Shown here piece by piece: positions 43,677-52,304 of a DNA stretch of 64,000 nt. The notes under the pieces were generated by a model. The model was not told where the DNA came from. It searched no databases and saw only the letters and a program-made list of their open reading frames with translations. Both the position numbers and the translations under genes were made by a program. This DNA is from Marinilabilia salmonicolor (lineage in GTDB: Bacteria; Bacteroidota; Bacteroidia; Bacteroidales; Marinilabiliaceae). The stretch lies in NCBI RefSeq assembly GCF_003003035.1, contig NZ_PVTS01000008.1:165751-229750 (forward strand), read 5' to 3'. The number at the start of each line of letters is the position of its first letter. Position 1 is the first letter of the stretch.

Positions 43677-44894
43677 ATGAAAATCAAAAGTTTTCTATTT
43701 GCCTTGGCACTGTTGGGTGTCATATCCGGCTGTAAGGATGATGACGAGGGAGACAAAATGAGTAGCCTTTCCCCTGAAACACACAAGGAGAACTTGGAAC
43801 AGAGCGGATTGAACGTTGTTGACCAGCTTGAAAATATGAGTAATCTGGATGCAGTAAAGGTGATGTTGGACTTCAATGATCTGCTTGAGTCAACAGACTA
43901 CACCGGAGGTGTTTCCGGCGTGATAAAACCAGTGTTGGCGTTGAGCGAAGGACAATCAGTTGCTTTTAATCTTAAGAACTCAACCATTGACGAGTCCAGC
44001 CTGAGCATGTTGTTTGAAGACGAAGCAGGTATTTATACCTATAATGCCGAATTCAATGTATGGGATAAAACTTCCAGTGAAGATGAGATAACTTATCATT
44101 TCCCCACCCTTGATAGTGAGGTGAATAATGCTACAATTTCTGTTGCCAACTTTAATTTTATTACCACTGATAATGCGGATGTCGTGGAGGTAAGTGAAGA
44201 ACTTCCAACTTCCTTTGACGTTGAATTGGTTGTAGATGAGGTGTCATTGATTACTTTTAGTTTCAATGCTGCTTACGATGCCGATGGTATTCCAACATCA
44301 GTATCTGAAAGCTGGACCGTGGAAGAATATAACTTTACGACCTCTGTAGCACGTTCTTCCTCAACCGTGTCAGTTGATCAATCATTTACTTTTAATGGTG
44401 ACAATATTCTATCGTCTCATTTTTCCAGTGAAGGGAGCTTTTCCTATGAAAATATGAAGGAAGATGGAGAGAATGGTGATTTGTACAGCCAGGATGTCAT
44501 AAAATCCTCCAATGTGTGGTTTGCCATCGACAACCTGAAATTGGAAGGAAATGTCAATTGGAAAGGTCTGATGGATGATATGAGCTCGGTTGAAGGTGTT
44601 GAAAATGAGCAGCAGGCGTTCGAAAAAGAAGCTGAGATTTTAAATAAGAATATGAGCCTGAAACTGAAATATAATGACAGTAATGAGGTGATAGCCTTGG
44701 GAGAAGCTTATGTTAAAACAGAAACAGATTACTACGGTACAGAGAGCTTATCTTTGGATTTCCGGATGAAATTTTCTGATGGTTCGTATATGGATGACTC
44801 CTATTTTGGGGAGGATGATTTTATTGATCTGATTGAGAGTTTTGAAGATATGATTGAGGATGCTGAGGAGAATTACGGTGTGACTGTTGAGTAA
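43677..44894 (+). CDS. Lipoprotein of unknown function
   Basis: I do not recognise this 405-residue protein. It has a lipoprotein signal ending in VISGC19, followed by KDDDEGD. The rest is strongly acidic, with many Ser/Asp/Glu residues and alternating beta-type patterns (VAFNLKNSTID, IYTYNAEFNVWDK, ITYHFP). No catalytic motif, repeat or transmembrane segment is visible after the anchor. It is flanked by the divergent ROK gene and by a terminator, so it is probably a single-gene transcript. Acidic residues after the lipid anchor point to surface exposure, by the rule known for Bacteroidota lipoproteins. Confidence 0.75.
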   Translation: MKIKSFLFALALLGVISGCKDDDEGDKMSSLSPETHKENLEQSGLNVVDQLENMSNLDAVKVMLDFNDLLESTDYTGGVSGVIKPVLALSEGQSVAFNLKNSTIDESSLSMLFEDEAGIYTYNAEFNVWDKTSSEDEITYHFPTLDSEVNNATISVANFNFITTDNADVVEVSEELPTSFDVELVVDEVSLITFSFNAAYDADGIPTSVSESWTVEEYNFTTSVARSSSTVSVDQSFTFNGDNILSSHFSSEGSFSYENMKEDGENGDLYSQDVIKSSNVWFAIDNLKLEGNVNWKGLMDDMSSVEGVENEQQAFEKEAEILNKNMSLKLKYNDSNEVIALGEAYVKTETDYYGTESLSLDFRMKFSDGSYMDDSYFGEDDFIDLIESFEDMIEDAEENYGVTVE

Positions 44895-44928
44895 TCAGTA
44901 CGAAATAAAATTGATGTAATACGGGAAG

Positions 44929-44960
44929 AGGAGACTGCAACCATGTGGTCTCCTTTCTTA
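44929..44960 (+). terminator. Terminator after the unknown lipoprotein gene
   Basis: A 7 bp stem (44929-44935 with 44948-44954) is followed by a T-rich run. It overlaps a possible GTG start at 44945 of the next gene, which argues that translation of that gene begins further downstream. Confidence 0.7.
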
Positions 44961-44986
44961 TATCTGGTTATCTGATAAATATAAAA

Positions 44987-47329
44987 TTGAACCGTTACTT
45001 AATCATATTGATAGCTCTCTTTATGTTTGTTATGTCAGGCTGGACGTCTGTGGGAGCTCAAAATAGATGTCTTTCCGGGCGTGTGGTTGATCGCGATTCA
45101 GGTGAGTCGGTAAGGGATGCCCATGTGTGGGAAAACACTTTATCCGTTGGTTCAGTTACAGATTCTTCGGGATATTTCAAAATTTGTTTACCTGATGATC
45201 TTGAGCAGGCCCTGTTGACCGTTAGTCATGCCTCTTTTGAAACCCAACGAATTGTTGTTGAAGACTTTTCAAAGGAGACTTTTGTTATCGTATTGGAGCG
45301 AAAGGATCTTCTGCAATCGGAGGTTCAGATAGTGAGAAGAAGAAAGGCCGTAATCAATGATATTTTACCCGGACAGCATCTGATTACCGGTTCAGATATT
45401 TCACGAATGCCCTCTTTCCTGGGGGAAGCTGATGTTGTAAGGACGCTTCAGCAGTCCCCCGGAGTTCAGTCGGTTAGCGAAGGTATCGGCGGTGTTTATG
45501 TGCGGGGAGGGGGGCCGGGTCAAAACGGAATTTTTTTGGATGGCATGGAGTTGATGAATCCTGTTCATTTAATGGGGTTGTTTTCTGTTTTTAATCCGAT
45601 CACTACAAACAAGGTAGAGCTTTTTAAGGGCCATAACCCGTCTTTTCTCAGGGGAGGGTTGTCCTCCTCCATATTGGTTTCCTCTGTTGATCCCATTCAG
45701 GATGAAAATTTTGTGAGTGGTTCTGTGGGAAATATTGCTACCAATCTGGCTTTTGCTCAGAGAAGTAAAAATGGCAGGTTTGGCGTTACAGTTGGCTTCA
45801 GAAGAAGCTACCTGGAGCTTTACAGAGGCGTTTCCGGACTTTTTGTGGATGAGGAGAAAAACTATTTTGAACGGAGTTTTTATCGGTTTTATGATTTCAA
45901 TGGCAGAATATCTTATCATCCGGCCGATCGGACCTCTTTTTATTTAAGTTGGTATCTGGGAAAGGATGATTTTATGATTGATGATGAGGAGATTGGATAT
46001 GATGCAGGGACCAATTATGGCAATAAGGCTTTTGCCCTGGAGTGGAGGCAACGTACAGGGACGAATTCTATTTTGTCAGCCAAAGCTTCCTGGACCGGTA
46101 CCTGGTCGGATTTTGACGGAGAGATTATCGACAATGATTTGTTGTTTCAAAGCAGTTATGACAAATATTCAGTGGGAGTAATGATGACCAGTGAGCAATC
46201 AGGGCATCTGATTCGTGCGGGAATGGATGCATCCTGGCATCAGACTGTACCTCAGGATATGGAGATGGAGCTAATGAATGACATCAGGACTGCCGACGAC
46301 GAATTTAGAAGTGCTGATGTTAGCGGGTTTGTTGAAGACACCTGGGATGTTTCTCCAATGCTAAGTGTAAGTGCAGGGTTTCGGGGGATATGGTATTTTA
46401 ATCTTGGCCCATATCAATACGAGGGTTTAAATAAATTGGAGGTGGCTCCTTCCAATGAGATTGTGGACAGGGAGTTTTATGGAATACCTTCTGTGTCTGT
46501 GTTGTTGCGGTTTCCGGCACGAGATGAAGTGCGTTTTGCCTGGACAAGAAATGTTCAGTTGATGCATTTGGCAACACTAAGTACCATGCCCCTGCCAAAC
46601 GATATCTGGATGATGTCCTCTCCTAAGTTGGCTCCCCAAACAGGTCATTTGTGGTCAGTCGAATATTCGCTTCGGTCCGGTGACTATGAATTCTCCTCAG
46701 GAGCATTTGGCAGACTGTTGGAAAATCAGCTGGTTTTTAATGTGAATACTGAAGAGGAGGAGATGAACTTTGAGGACCATTTTTTTCATGGTAAAGGCCG
46801 GTCTTACGGGGTTGAATTGTCTGCCCGCAAAACCAAAGGAAGATTTCAGGGTAGTCTGAACTACACTTTATCCCGGTCAGAGCGTTCATTCCCCGATATC
46901 TTTTCCGGAGAATGGTTTCCCGATAAGTTTGACCGTACCCATGATTTATCTCTTTCAACATCCTTTAGGGTGAATGATAGATGGACCTTCAACACCAGTT
47001 GGATATACGCTACGGGCAATAACATGACACTTCCTGCAGGCCGGATGTGGATGATGGGGTCTGTAATGAACGATTACGCCGGATATAATAATTTTAGATT
47101 GCCTGCTTATCACCGCCTCGACATGTCGGCAAGCATGAAACTGGATAGTGACATTTTTCGTGAATCGGTGCTTGATTTTTCCATCATTAATGTTTACAAT
47201 CGGGCCAATCCTTATTTTGTTTTTTACAGAGTTTATCAGGGAGACAGTAATTATGATATTGATATCAGGGCTGCGCAGGTTTCATTATTTCCGGTAATGC
47301 CTTCTGTGAGTTGGAAGTTTAAATTTTAA
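44987..47329 (+). CDS. TonB-dependent receptor with carboxypeptidase-like regulatory domain
   Basis: This is a 780-residue outer membrane receptor. It has a signal peptide (NRYLIILIALFMFVMSG...VGAQ), a carboxypeptidase-regulatory-like domain (LSGRVVDRDSGESVRDAHVW), a plug with VYVRGGGPGQNGIFLDGMEL, and a barrel ending in PSVSWKFKF. It is shorter than SusC proteins and lacks the SusC linker. The start is uncertain: no ATG stands before the signal peptide; TTG at 44987 gives a clean signal, while GTG at 44945 lies inside a terminator hairpin. It precedes a DUF4249 lipoprotein by 3 bp, the usual partner of this receptor class. The ligand is unknown. Confidence 0.88.
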   Translation: MNRYLIILIALFMFVMSGWTSVGAQNRCLSGRVVDRDSGESVRDAHVWENTLSVGSVTDSSGYFKICLPDDLEQALLTVSHASFETQRIVVEDFSKETFVIVLERKDLLQSEVQIVRRRKAVINDILPGQHLITGSDISRMPSFLGEADVVRTLQQSPGVQSVSEGIGGVYVRGGGPGQNGIFLDGMELMNPVHLMGLFSVFNPITTNKVELFKGHNPSFLRGGLSSSILVSSVDPIQDENFVSGSVGNIATNLAFAQRSKNGRFGVTVGFRRSYLELYRGVSGLFVDEEKNYFERSFYRFYDFNGRISYHPADRTSFYLSWYLGKDDFMIDDEEIGYDAGTNYGNKAFALEWRQRTGTNSILSAKASWTGTWSDFDGEIIDNDLLFQSSYDKYSVGVMMTSEQSGHLIRAGMDASWHQTVPQDMEMELMNDIRTADDEFRSADVSGFVEDTWDVSPMLSVSAGFRGIWYFNLGPYQYEGLNKLEVAPSNEIVDREFYGIPSVSVLLRFPARDEVRFAWTRNVQLMHLATLSTMPLPNDIWMMSSPKLAPQTGHLWSVEYSLRSGDYEFSSGAFGRLLENQLVFNVNTEEEEMNFEDHFFHGKGRSYGVELSARKTKGRFQGSLNYTLSRSERSFPDIFSGEWFPDKFDRTHDLSLSTSFRVNDRWTFNTSWIYATGNNMTLPAGRMWMMGSVMNDYAGYNNFRLPAYHRLDMSASMKLDSDIFRESVLDFSIINVYNRANPYFVFYRVYQGDSNYDIDIRAAQVSLFPVMPSVSWKFKF

Positions 47330-47332
47330 GAG

Positions 47333-48211
47333 ATGAGGTTTGTTGTTTTTATCGGAGTTCTTTTATTGATTGCTGGCTGTACAAAAGAGGTGGATCTGGT
47401 GCAACCTTCTTATGAACCGAAGATTGTGGTGGATGGCTACATCGAAACCGGAAAAGCTGCCAACGTTTTCCTGACCATGAGTTCTCCTTATCTGACACAT
47501 TACGACTCTGCATCCATTAGGAATACTTTTCTCAATCATGCTAAAATTACCATCTCTACTTCCGATGGAGAAGAGGAGGTGTTGACATTGTATCGGGAAA
47601 ATCGGTTCTTCCCTCCGTTTGTCTATAAAAGTGTTGCCTTGCGCGGTCGGGTGGGAGTGGAGTATTTTTTAGAGGTTGAAGTCAGAGGTCAGATATTGAG
47701 GTCGGTAACAACAATTCCTGCAGCTCCTGTGGTTTTAAATGCCTTTTTTGAGCAGGTTTCTGATACCACTGCAAATCTTGAGATGGAGATTGAACCTAGG
47801 CAGGATGAGGATACCTATTTGTTTACCCGAGTGAAGAGTCGTCTTGCCGGAGAGTCCTTTCATCCGTCTTACAATCCGGTTGATGTGGTTAAATCATCTG
47901 ACCTGAGCCCGTGGAGATCCCAGATCATGAGGTCTTCAGAGTTCGGGTTGTATTACCTGAATGCTGAGGAATATTTCTACAATGATTATGACCGGTACGT
48001 GTATGATCTGCGTGATACGGTAGATGTAATTGCCGGGGCTGTGGATTCTGTCTCGTACCGGGTTTTAAGTAGTTTGTTTAGGGATCGGATCAATCAGGAA
48101 AACCCATTCTCTTTTAATGGCAACAGAATCGAGACAAACATTGAAGGTGGTATTGGCAGATGGACAGGGATTGGAATCAGTGGTGTGATATACGTTTCTT
48201 CAGAGAACTGA
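47333..48211 (+). CDS. DUF4249 lipoprotein, partner of the TonB receptor
   Basis: The 292-residue protein has a lipoprotein signal ending in LIAGC16, then EPKIVVDGYIETGKAANVFLTMSSPY, the typical opening of DUF4249, and a beta-rich body. In Bacteroidota these proteins are encoded directly after a TonB-dependent receptor, as here (3 bp gap), and are thought to act with it at the cell surface in a SusD-like manner, although no function is established. The C-terminus ends in a family-like strand (GRWTGIGISGVIYVSS). Confidence 0.88.
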   Translation: MRFVVFIGVLLLIAGCTKEVDLVQPSYEPKIVVDGYIETGKAANVFLTMSSPYLTHYDSASIRNTFLNHAKITISTSDGEEEVLTLYRENRFFPPFVYKSVALRGRVGVEYFLEVEVRGQILRSVTTIPAAPVVLNAFFEQVSDTTANLEMEIEPRQDEDTYLFTRVKSRLAGESFHPSYNPVDVVKSSDLSPWRSQIMRSSEFGLYYLNAEEYFYNDYDRYVYDLRDTVDVIAGAVDSVSYRVLSSLFRDRINQENPFSFNGNRIETNIEGGIGRWTGIGISGVIYVSSEN

Positions 48212-48258
48212 TCTGCAAATACCAACTTGAGTTTCTGTGTAAATACCTTATTTTTATT

Positions 48259-48266
48259 TATTTTTG
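48259..48266 (+). promoter_or_regulatory. -7 element ahead of the small basic protein
   Basis: TATTTTTG fits the TAnnTTTG consensus and lies 28 bp before the ATG at 48294. A clear TTTG -33 box is not seen. Confidence 0.45.
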
Positions 48267-48293
48267 TGGCTCCGAAAAGAAAAAAATGTTGAT

Positions 48294-48563
48294 ATGGCCA
48301 AAAAAGCCAAAGATTCTGAAAATACATATTTTAAGCGCGAAGAAGCCTTCAGGCGAAAACATAAAGCTACTATTCTGCTTAACGACAAGGAGCTTGAGGC
48401 TATTGAGGTTTACTGCAAAAGGTATAAAGTCAAAAATAAAGCCCGCTTTATTCGGGAGTCGGTAATGCGTGTGGTTATGGACCAGTTTATGGATGATTAC
48501 CCCACGCTGTTTGAGAAGAAAGATCTGGATCGTCTCCGCGTAGAGGACCGCGGAAACGATTAA
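48294..48563 (+). CDS. Small basic protein, ribbon-helix-helix-like
   Basis: The 89-residue protein begins MAKKAKDSENTYFKREEAFR and then has KATILLNDKELEAIEVYCKR followed by NKARFIRESVMRVVMDQF. A short beta-strand, helix, turn (KVKNKARFI) and second helix fits the ribbon-helix-helix pattern of small DNA-binding proteins, although I cannot assign it to a named family. The ATG at 48294 is preferred over a TTG 30 bp upstream because it follows a promoter-like TATTTTTG at a suitable distance. The end is highly charged. No toxin-like partner is adjacent, so an antitoxin role has no support. Confidence 0.75.
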   Translation: MAKKAKDSENTYFKREEAFRRKHKATILLNDKELEAIEVYCKRYKVKNKARFIRESVMRVVMDQFMDDYPTLFEKKDLDRLRVEDRGND

Positions 48564-48584
48564 CTGTCCGGTTTATAGATGTGT

Positions 48585-49082
48585 TTACAATGCGTCTTTC
48601 AGATCCTCACTCCAGATGGCAATCCGCCCATCTGTTAAATCAGGTTCATTGTCTTCATCCAGTGGTAGCCCCACAAACATTTCGTCCCGATAGGCTTTTG
48701 ATTCACTGAAATCGTAATCATCGCCGGGCCATTGTCCTACAAACCTCGGGTTCTTTTCTTCTAAAAGTTCATAGAGTTTTCCCATTCCATCACAAAAAGT
48801 ATCAGGGTAAGTTTGTTGATCGCCCAGACCGAACAGGGCAATTGTTTTTTGTGATAAATCGAGGGTAAGGAACTTTTCCACAAATGTTTCAAAATCGTCC
48901 TGTATTTGTCCCACTCCCCAGGTGGAAGTCCCCATGATAAAAAAATCATAACTTTTTAATTCTTCCACATTCGCTGTTTCGGCGGGAATGAGATCAGCGT
49001 CAGGGAATACTGCATGTACTTTTTCGGCAACAAAACGGGTGTTGCCCACTGATGATCCGTATATGATGGCTGTTTTTGGCAT
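48585..49082 (-). CDS. fldA: Flavodoxin
   Basis: The 165-residue protein begins MPKTAIIYGSSVGNTRFVAEKV, which contains the phosphate-binding loop (GSSVGNT) of flavodoxins, followed by the second loop GTSTWGVGQIQDDFETF and the third GLGDQQTYPDTFCDGMGKLY. The length and sequence fit the long-chain flavodoxins. It carries FMN and transfers single electrons in the cytoplasm, for example to pyruvate:flavodoxin oxidoreductase or IspG/IspH. The start at 49082 is chosen because the flavodoxin fold begins there; the 12 extra upstream codons do not fit. It is the third gene of a leftward cluster behind the O-methyltransferase (50 bp gap). Confidence 0.94.
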   Translation of the reverse strand: MPKTAIIYGSSVGNTRFVAEKVHAVFPDADLIPAETANVEELKSYDFFIMGTSTWGVGQIQDDFETFVEKFLTLDLSQKTIALFGLGDQQTYPDTFCDGMGKLYELLEEKNPRFVGQWPGDDYDFSESKAYRDEMFVGLPLDEDNEPDLTDGRIAIWSEDLKDAL

Positions 49083-49132
49083 GATTTTGATTTTTGGTTT
49101 TGTAGATTCAAACACCAAACCTGCCGAAAGGT

Positions 49133-49798
49133 TCAGGGGTTTACACGAATCATCATCAGACCGTCGCGAACGGGGAGAATGACTTGTTCCACCCTGGGGT
49201 CTTCTTTTACCATAGTGTTGAATTGAAGAATCCCCCTGGTGTATTCATCTGTCGGATCGATGGCTTCCACCACTTTCCCGTTCCACAGAATATTGTCTGC
49301 CAGAATAAATCCACCGGCATTCATCCTGGTCATAATGGCTTCATAATATTTCGGGTACTCTCTTTTGTCACCATCCATGAAAACAAGGTCATACTTTTTT
49401 TCAATGGTTTTGATTACTTGTAAGGCATCTCCAATGTGAAGGGTGATTTTATCTTCCAGTTTTGCTTTTTGAACCCAGGATCTGATAAAACTTTCCAGCT
49501 CATCGTCGCGCTCAATGGTGTCAATGTGCCCGTTTTGTCCCAGTCCCCTTGCCATGCAAATGGCCGAATATCCTGTGAAAGTGCCGATTTCCAGGACCGT
49601 TTGTGGCTGGATCATCTGACAGAGCATGGTGAGAAGCTGCCCCTGTACCGGCCCTGAAACCATTCGGGGGCGTAGAAGCTTCAGGTGCGTTTGCCGACGC
49701 AGGTTATAGAGCAAATCATCTTCCGGGGAAGTATGGTTTTCAATGTAGTTGTCCAGATCGGCACTAATGTTTCCGGTGTGGGTTTTATGATTGCTCAT
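49133..49798 (-). CDS. Class I SAM-dependent O-methyltransferase
   Basis: The 221-residue protein has the features of the CCoAMT/COMT family: VLEIGTFTGYSAICMARGL as the SAM-binding motif I, then IDTIERDDE, YDLVFMDGDKREYPKYYEAI and GGFILADNILWNGKV, which supply metal and catalytic residues. Members methylate catechol-type hydroxyl groups with divalent metal; the bacterial substrate is mostly unknown. The ATG at 49798 lies inside the end of the M16 peptidase gene (14 bp overlap), so the two are expressed together; a longer start would overlap further and is unlikely. Confidence 0.93.
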   Translation of the reverse strand: MSNHKTHTGNISADLDNYIENHTSPEDDLLYNLRRQTHLKLLRPRMVSGPVQGQLLTMLCQMIQPQTVLEIGTFTGYSAICMARGLGQNGHIDTIERDDELESFIRSWVQKAKLEDKITLHIGDALQVIKTIEKKYDLVFMDGDKREYPKYYEAIMTRMNAGGFILADNILWNGKVVEAIDPTDEYTRGILQFNTMVKEDPRVEQVILPVRDGLMMIRVNP

Positions 49799-51011
49799 AG
49801 ATGAGGTATGATAGTTGTTGCTCGTCAAATATTTCATTTGCAATATCAAGCAAGTCAATTGCTGTGAGGCTGTCTATTTTGTTATAGATGTCTGCCAATG
49901 AATCTACTTTATTGTAAAGAAGAAAACTTTTGCCAATGTTCAGCATCAGGTTTTCCTTGTTTTCTGACGAAATGGTAATTTGACCTTTGAGCTGGCGCCG
50001 TGCTTTGTGCAGCTGCATCTGCCCCAGCTTGTTTTTTCTCAAACGGGCCAGTTCTTTTCGGGCAATTCTGAGGCTTCGGTCAATGTTCTGGCTGTCGGTG
50101 CCAAAATAGATGCTGAACACTCCTGTGCCATAGTAGGGAGAATAGATGGACTCGATGTTGTAGGCTATTCCGTTTTTTTCTCGCAGGGCCATGTTCAGCC
50201 GACTGTTCATCCCGGGACCTCCCAATAAGTTGTTGAGCAATGACAAACCGAGTCTTTTGGGATTCTCAAGGTCATAAGCGATGTTTCCGATGCTGATGTG
50301 GCTCTGGAATGTGTCCAGTTCTTTTCTGAGTTCAGAAGGTTTGTATGCCGGTGGGGCAGGCCGCTTTTGCGTTCGCAGGTTGGATTGTTCGACACCAAAA
50401 TACTTTTCCGCCGTTTTAAGAAACCGGGCGGGATCCATGTCTCCAACCATGCACAAAACCATCTGGTCAGTATGATAGTTGTTGGCGATGAAGTTTAAAA
50501 TATCCTCCCTCGAGAATTTCTTGATAGAATCAGCTGTTCCCAGAATGTTATGTCCCATTGGACCGTCATCAAAAACCAGTTCCTCAAAGTCATCAATAAT
50601 CAGTTCTGCCGGATTGTCCTTGTAGGAGTTAATCTCATCAATGATTACCTCCTTCTCTTTAGTCAGCTCTTTTTCGGGGAAAACCGAGTGAAAAGTGATG
50701 TCGTGAAGAAGTTCCACGGCGCGGTCAAAATCCCCTATCAGAAAAGAAGCATAAATAGCCGTTTCTTCTTTAGATGTGTAGGCATTGAGCTCTCCTCCAA
50801 CATCATCCAGCCGGCTTAGGATATGCCAGGTTTTTCTTTTTTGAGTGCCTTTAAATATGACGTGTTCAATGAAGTGGGCCATTCCGTGTTCGTCTTCATT
50901 CTCATCCCTTGAGCCCGTGTTAATGATTAGTCCGCAATGGCCAACCGGAGAGGCCACTCTGTGGTGAACCAGTCGAATGCCATTGGGGAGTGTATGTGTA
51001 AATAAATCCAT
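49785..51011 (-). CDS. M16 family zinc metallopeptidase
   Basis: The 408-residue protein has the inverted zinc motif HFIEH (46-50) in the context DENEDEHGMAHFIEHVIFKGT, and the downstream glutamate region KEKEVIIDEINSYKD. It resembles the processing-peptidase-like single-domain M16 proteins found across bacteria, probably acting as a dimer. The start at 51011 (MDLFTHTLPNGIRLVHH) gives the usual family N-terminus; a longer reading frame up to 51116 adds residues unlike the family. No signal peptide is seen. It heads a leftward three-gene cluster with the O-methyltransferase and flavodoxin. Confidence 0.92.
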   Translation of the reverse strand: MDLFTHTLPNGIRLVHHRVASPVGHCGLIINTGSRDENEDEHGMAHFIEHVIFKGTQKRKTWHILSRLDDVGGELNAYTSKEETAIYASFLIGDFDRAVELLHDITFHSVFPEKELTKEKEVIIDEINSYKDNPAELIIDDFEELVFDDGPMGHNILGTADSIKKFSREDILNFIANNYHTDQMVLCMVGDMDPARFLKTAEKYFGVEQSNLRTQKRPAPPAYKPSELRKELDTFQSHISIGNIAYDLENPKRLGLSLLNNLLGGPGMNSRLNMALREKNGIAYNIESIYSPYYGTGVFSIYFGTDSQNIDRSLRIARKELARLRKNKLGQMQLHKARRQLKGQITISSENKENLMLNIGKSFLLYNKVDSLADIYNKIDSLTAIDLLDIANEIFDEQQLSYLIYEQS

Positions 51012-51185
51012 GTTCAGTTTTTGTGTGATGGATGGACGCAAAATCAACAAATGAGGCTGATTTTTGCCATTTATATGTACATCACAATTATTTTTTTCGA
51101 AAAAATTTGACCGCAAAAATAACTAAACATCAGGGAATATCATCTTAAAAAAGACAAAAGGAACAATTAATTTCCGCACAGGGGT

Positions 51186-51215
51186 TTTGTCAAAACAAAT
51201 CTTTCTGTATATTTG
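51186..51215 (+). promoter_or_regulatory. Promoter of the first tRNA-Phe gene
   Basis: TTTG at 51186-51189 and TATATTTG at 51208-51215, 18 nt apart, match the -33 and -7 boxes of Bacteroidota promoters. Transcription would begin about 10 nt before the tRNA 5' end. Confidence 0.75.
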
Positions 51216-51231
51216 CAACCGCTTTTGAGAG

Positions 51232-51304
<73 letters not shown>

Positions 51305-51392
51305 CAGGTCGGTTTTTGATTGGGCTGACCTTCATAGTAAAATGGAGATGTTCAAATATTGTTTGGATTGTTTCCAAAATACAAAAAGGGTT

Positions 51393-51422
51393 ATTGATTG
51401 ATTGGGTTTTTGGTTATTTTTG
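51393..51422 (+). promoter_or_regulatory. Promoter of the second tRNA-Phe gene
   Basis: TATTTTTG at 51415-51422 fits the -7 consensus, and ATTG at 51393-51396, 18 nt upstream, resembles the -33 box. The tRNA starts about 30 nt after the -7 element. Confidence 0.55.
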
Positions 51423-51452
51423 TACCAATTGAAAGAAACAAAAATAGCGAAG

Positions 51453-51525
<73 letters not shown>

Positions 51526-51559
51526 CAAAAAAAGCCGGCAATTTTGTCGGCTTTTTTTG
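51526..51559 (+). terminator. Terminator of the tRNA-Phe pair
   Basis: A stem of GCCGGCAA-type sequence against GTCGGC, with A-run before and a run of seven T after, directly behind the second tRNA. The A and T runs also allow function for leftward transcription from the W-M repeat gene. Confidence 0.85.
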
Positions 51560-51596
51560 CTTAATCAAGTTTGGTTTGGGTGGTGCATTATGATTT

Positions 51597-52055
51597 TCAG
51601 AAACTTGCATAAAAGTTGTCGAAGTCGATCATCCAATCCTCTATCTTGATGGTCTCGGTTTCATCGTTTGTGTCTCCTGTGAACGCCTGAACGTTGAACA
51701 TCCATTCCTTGAGGGCCAGATTTCTCTCATAATCTGTAAAAAGTGCCTCGTTGAGCATCCAGGCTTCTAATTGTACCAACTCTTCGTTGTCGGTAAATAA
51801 AGTTTCGTTCAACATCCAGTCTTCAATGGGGAGGAATGATTCTAAGGTTTGGTCAAAGGCAGTCATCCATTCTTCTATTTCAATCATCTCTGTTTCTGCT
51901 GAGAATTCATTAATGTCCAGCATCCAGTCAGCAACTTCAATATTTTCTTCGTAGCTGCTGTTGAGTGAAACTATGAATTCCTGCGATGGATTTGAAGCAT
52001 TTAAGTTTATGGTCAGTGTCAAAGCAATAAGGGAAAAAATAGCTGAAGTTTTCAT
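51597..52055 (-). CDS. Secreted acidic protein of six W-M repeats, unknown function
   Basis: The 152-residue protein has a signal peptide (to about residue 20). The mature part is very acidic and built from six repeats centred on a W-M pair (W44, W63, W80, W99, W118, W141; spacing 17-23 residues), each with the pattern hydrophobic-x-(I/L)-E-(D/E/A)-W-M-x-(D/N)-x-x-x-F. VQLEAWMLNEALFTD and LPIEDWMLNETLFTD are the two most similar units. There are no cysteines in the mature part. I do not recognise a named family or function; the repeats could stack as short helices or bind a partner. An AGGAGG ribosome site stands 8 nt before the ATG, rare in this phylum. It is followed by the tRNA terminator in the opposite direction. 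Confidence 0.85.
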   Translation of the reverse strand: MKTSAIFSLIALTLTINLNASNPSQEFIVSLNSSYEENIEVADWMLDINEFSAETEMIEIEEWMTAFDQTLESFLPIEDWMLNETLFTDNEELVQLEAWMLNEALFTDYERNLALKEWMFNVQAFTGDTNDETETIKIEDWMIDFDNFYASF

Positions 52056-52063
52056 ATCTGGTT

Positions 52064-52069
52064 CCTCCT
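52064..52069 (-). promoter_or_regulatory. AGGAGG ribosome binding site of the W-M repeat gene
   Basis: On the minus strand AGGAGG lies 8 nt before the ATG (52055). Most genes of this window have AT-rich leaders with no such motif, so this gene may be translated unusually strongly. Confidence 0.7.
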
Positions 52070-52240
52070 GATTTGTTTTTATTTATTTATTGGTTAGTTG
52101 TTTTTGTATAAACAAGAGGTGTGCCAATAGGTGTAAGTTGCAGAATAGTAGATTTTTATGTCGGAGGTTGTCCCGGTGTAGTTAAAGTTTCCTGTTCGCT
52201 ATTGTGACAAAATGGTGTTCGTTATCGAACATGTTGGTTA

Positions 52241-52272
52241 TTTGGATGGTATTTCAAATTTTTTTATTTTTG
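52241..52272 (+). promoter_or_regulatory. Promoter of the TPR protein gene
   Basis: TTTG at 52241-52244 and TATTTTTG at 52265-52272, 20 nt apart, match the Bacteroidota consensus well. Transcription should begin near 52279, 26 bp before the ATG. Confidence 0.7.
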
Positions 52273-52304
52273 AAAAGCTTAAAAATCATAAACTCTAACC
52301 CAAT

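Noticed and set aside
48294..49082. Toxin-antitoxin pair made of the small RHH-like gene and its neighbour
   Set aside because: The neighbour on the opposite strand is a flavodoxin, and no second small gene lies next to the RHH-like gene.
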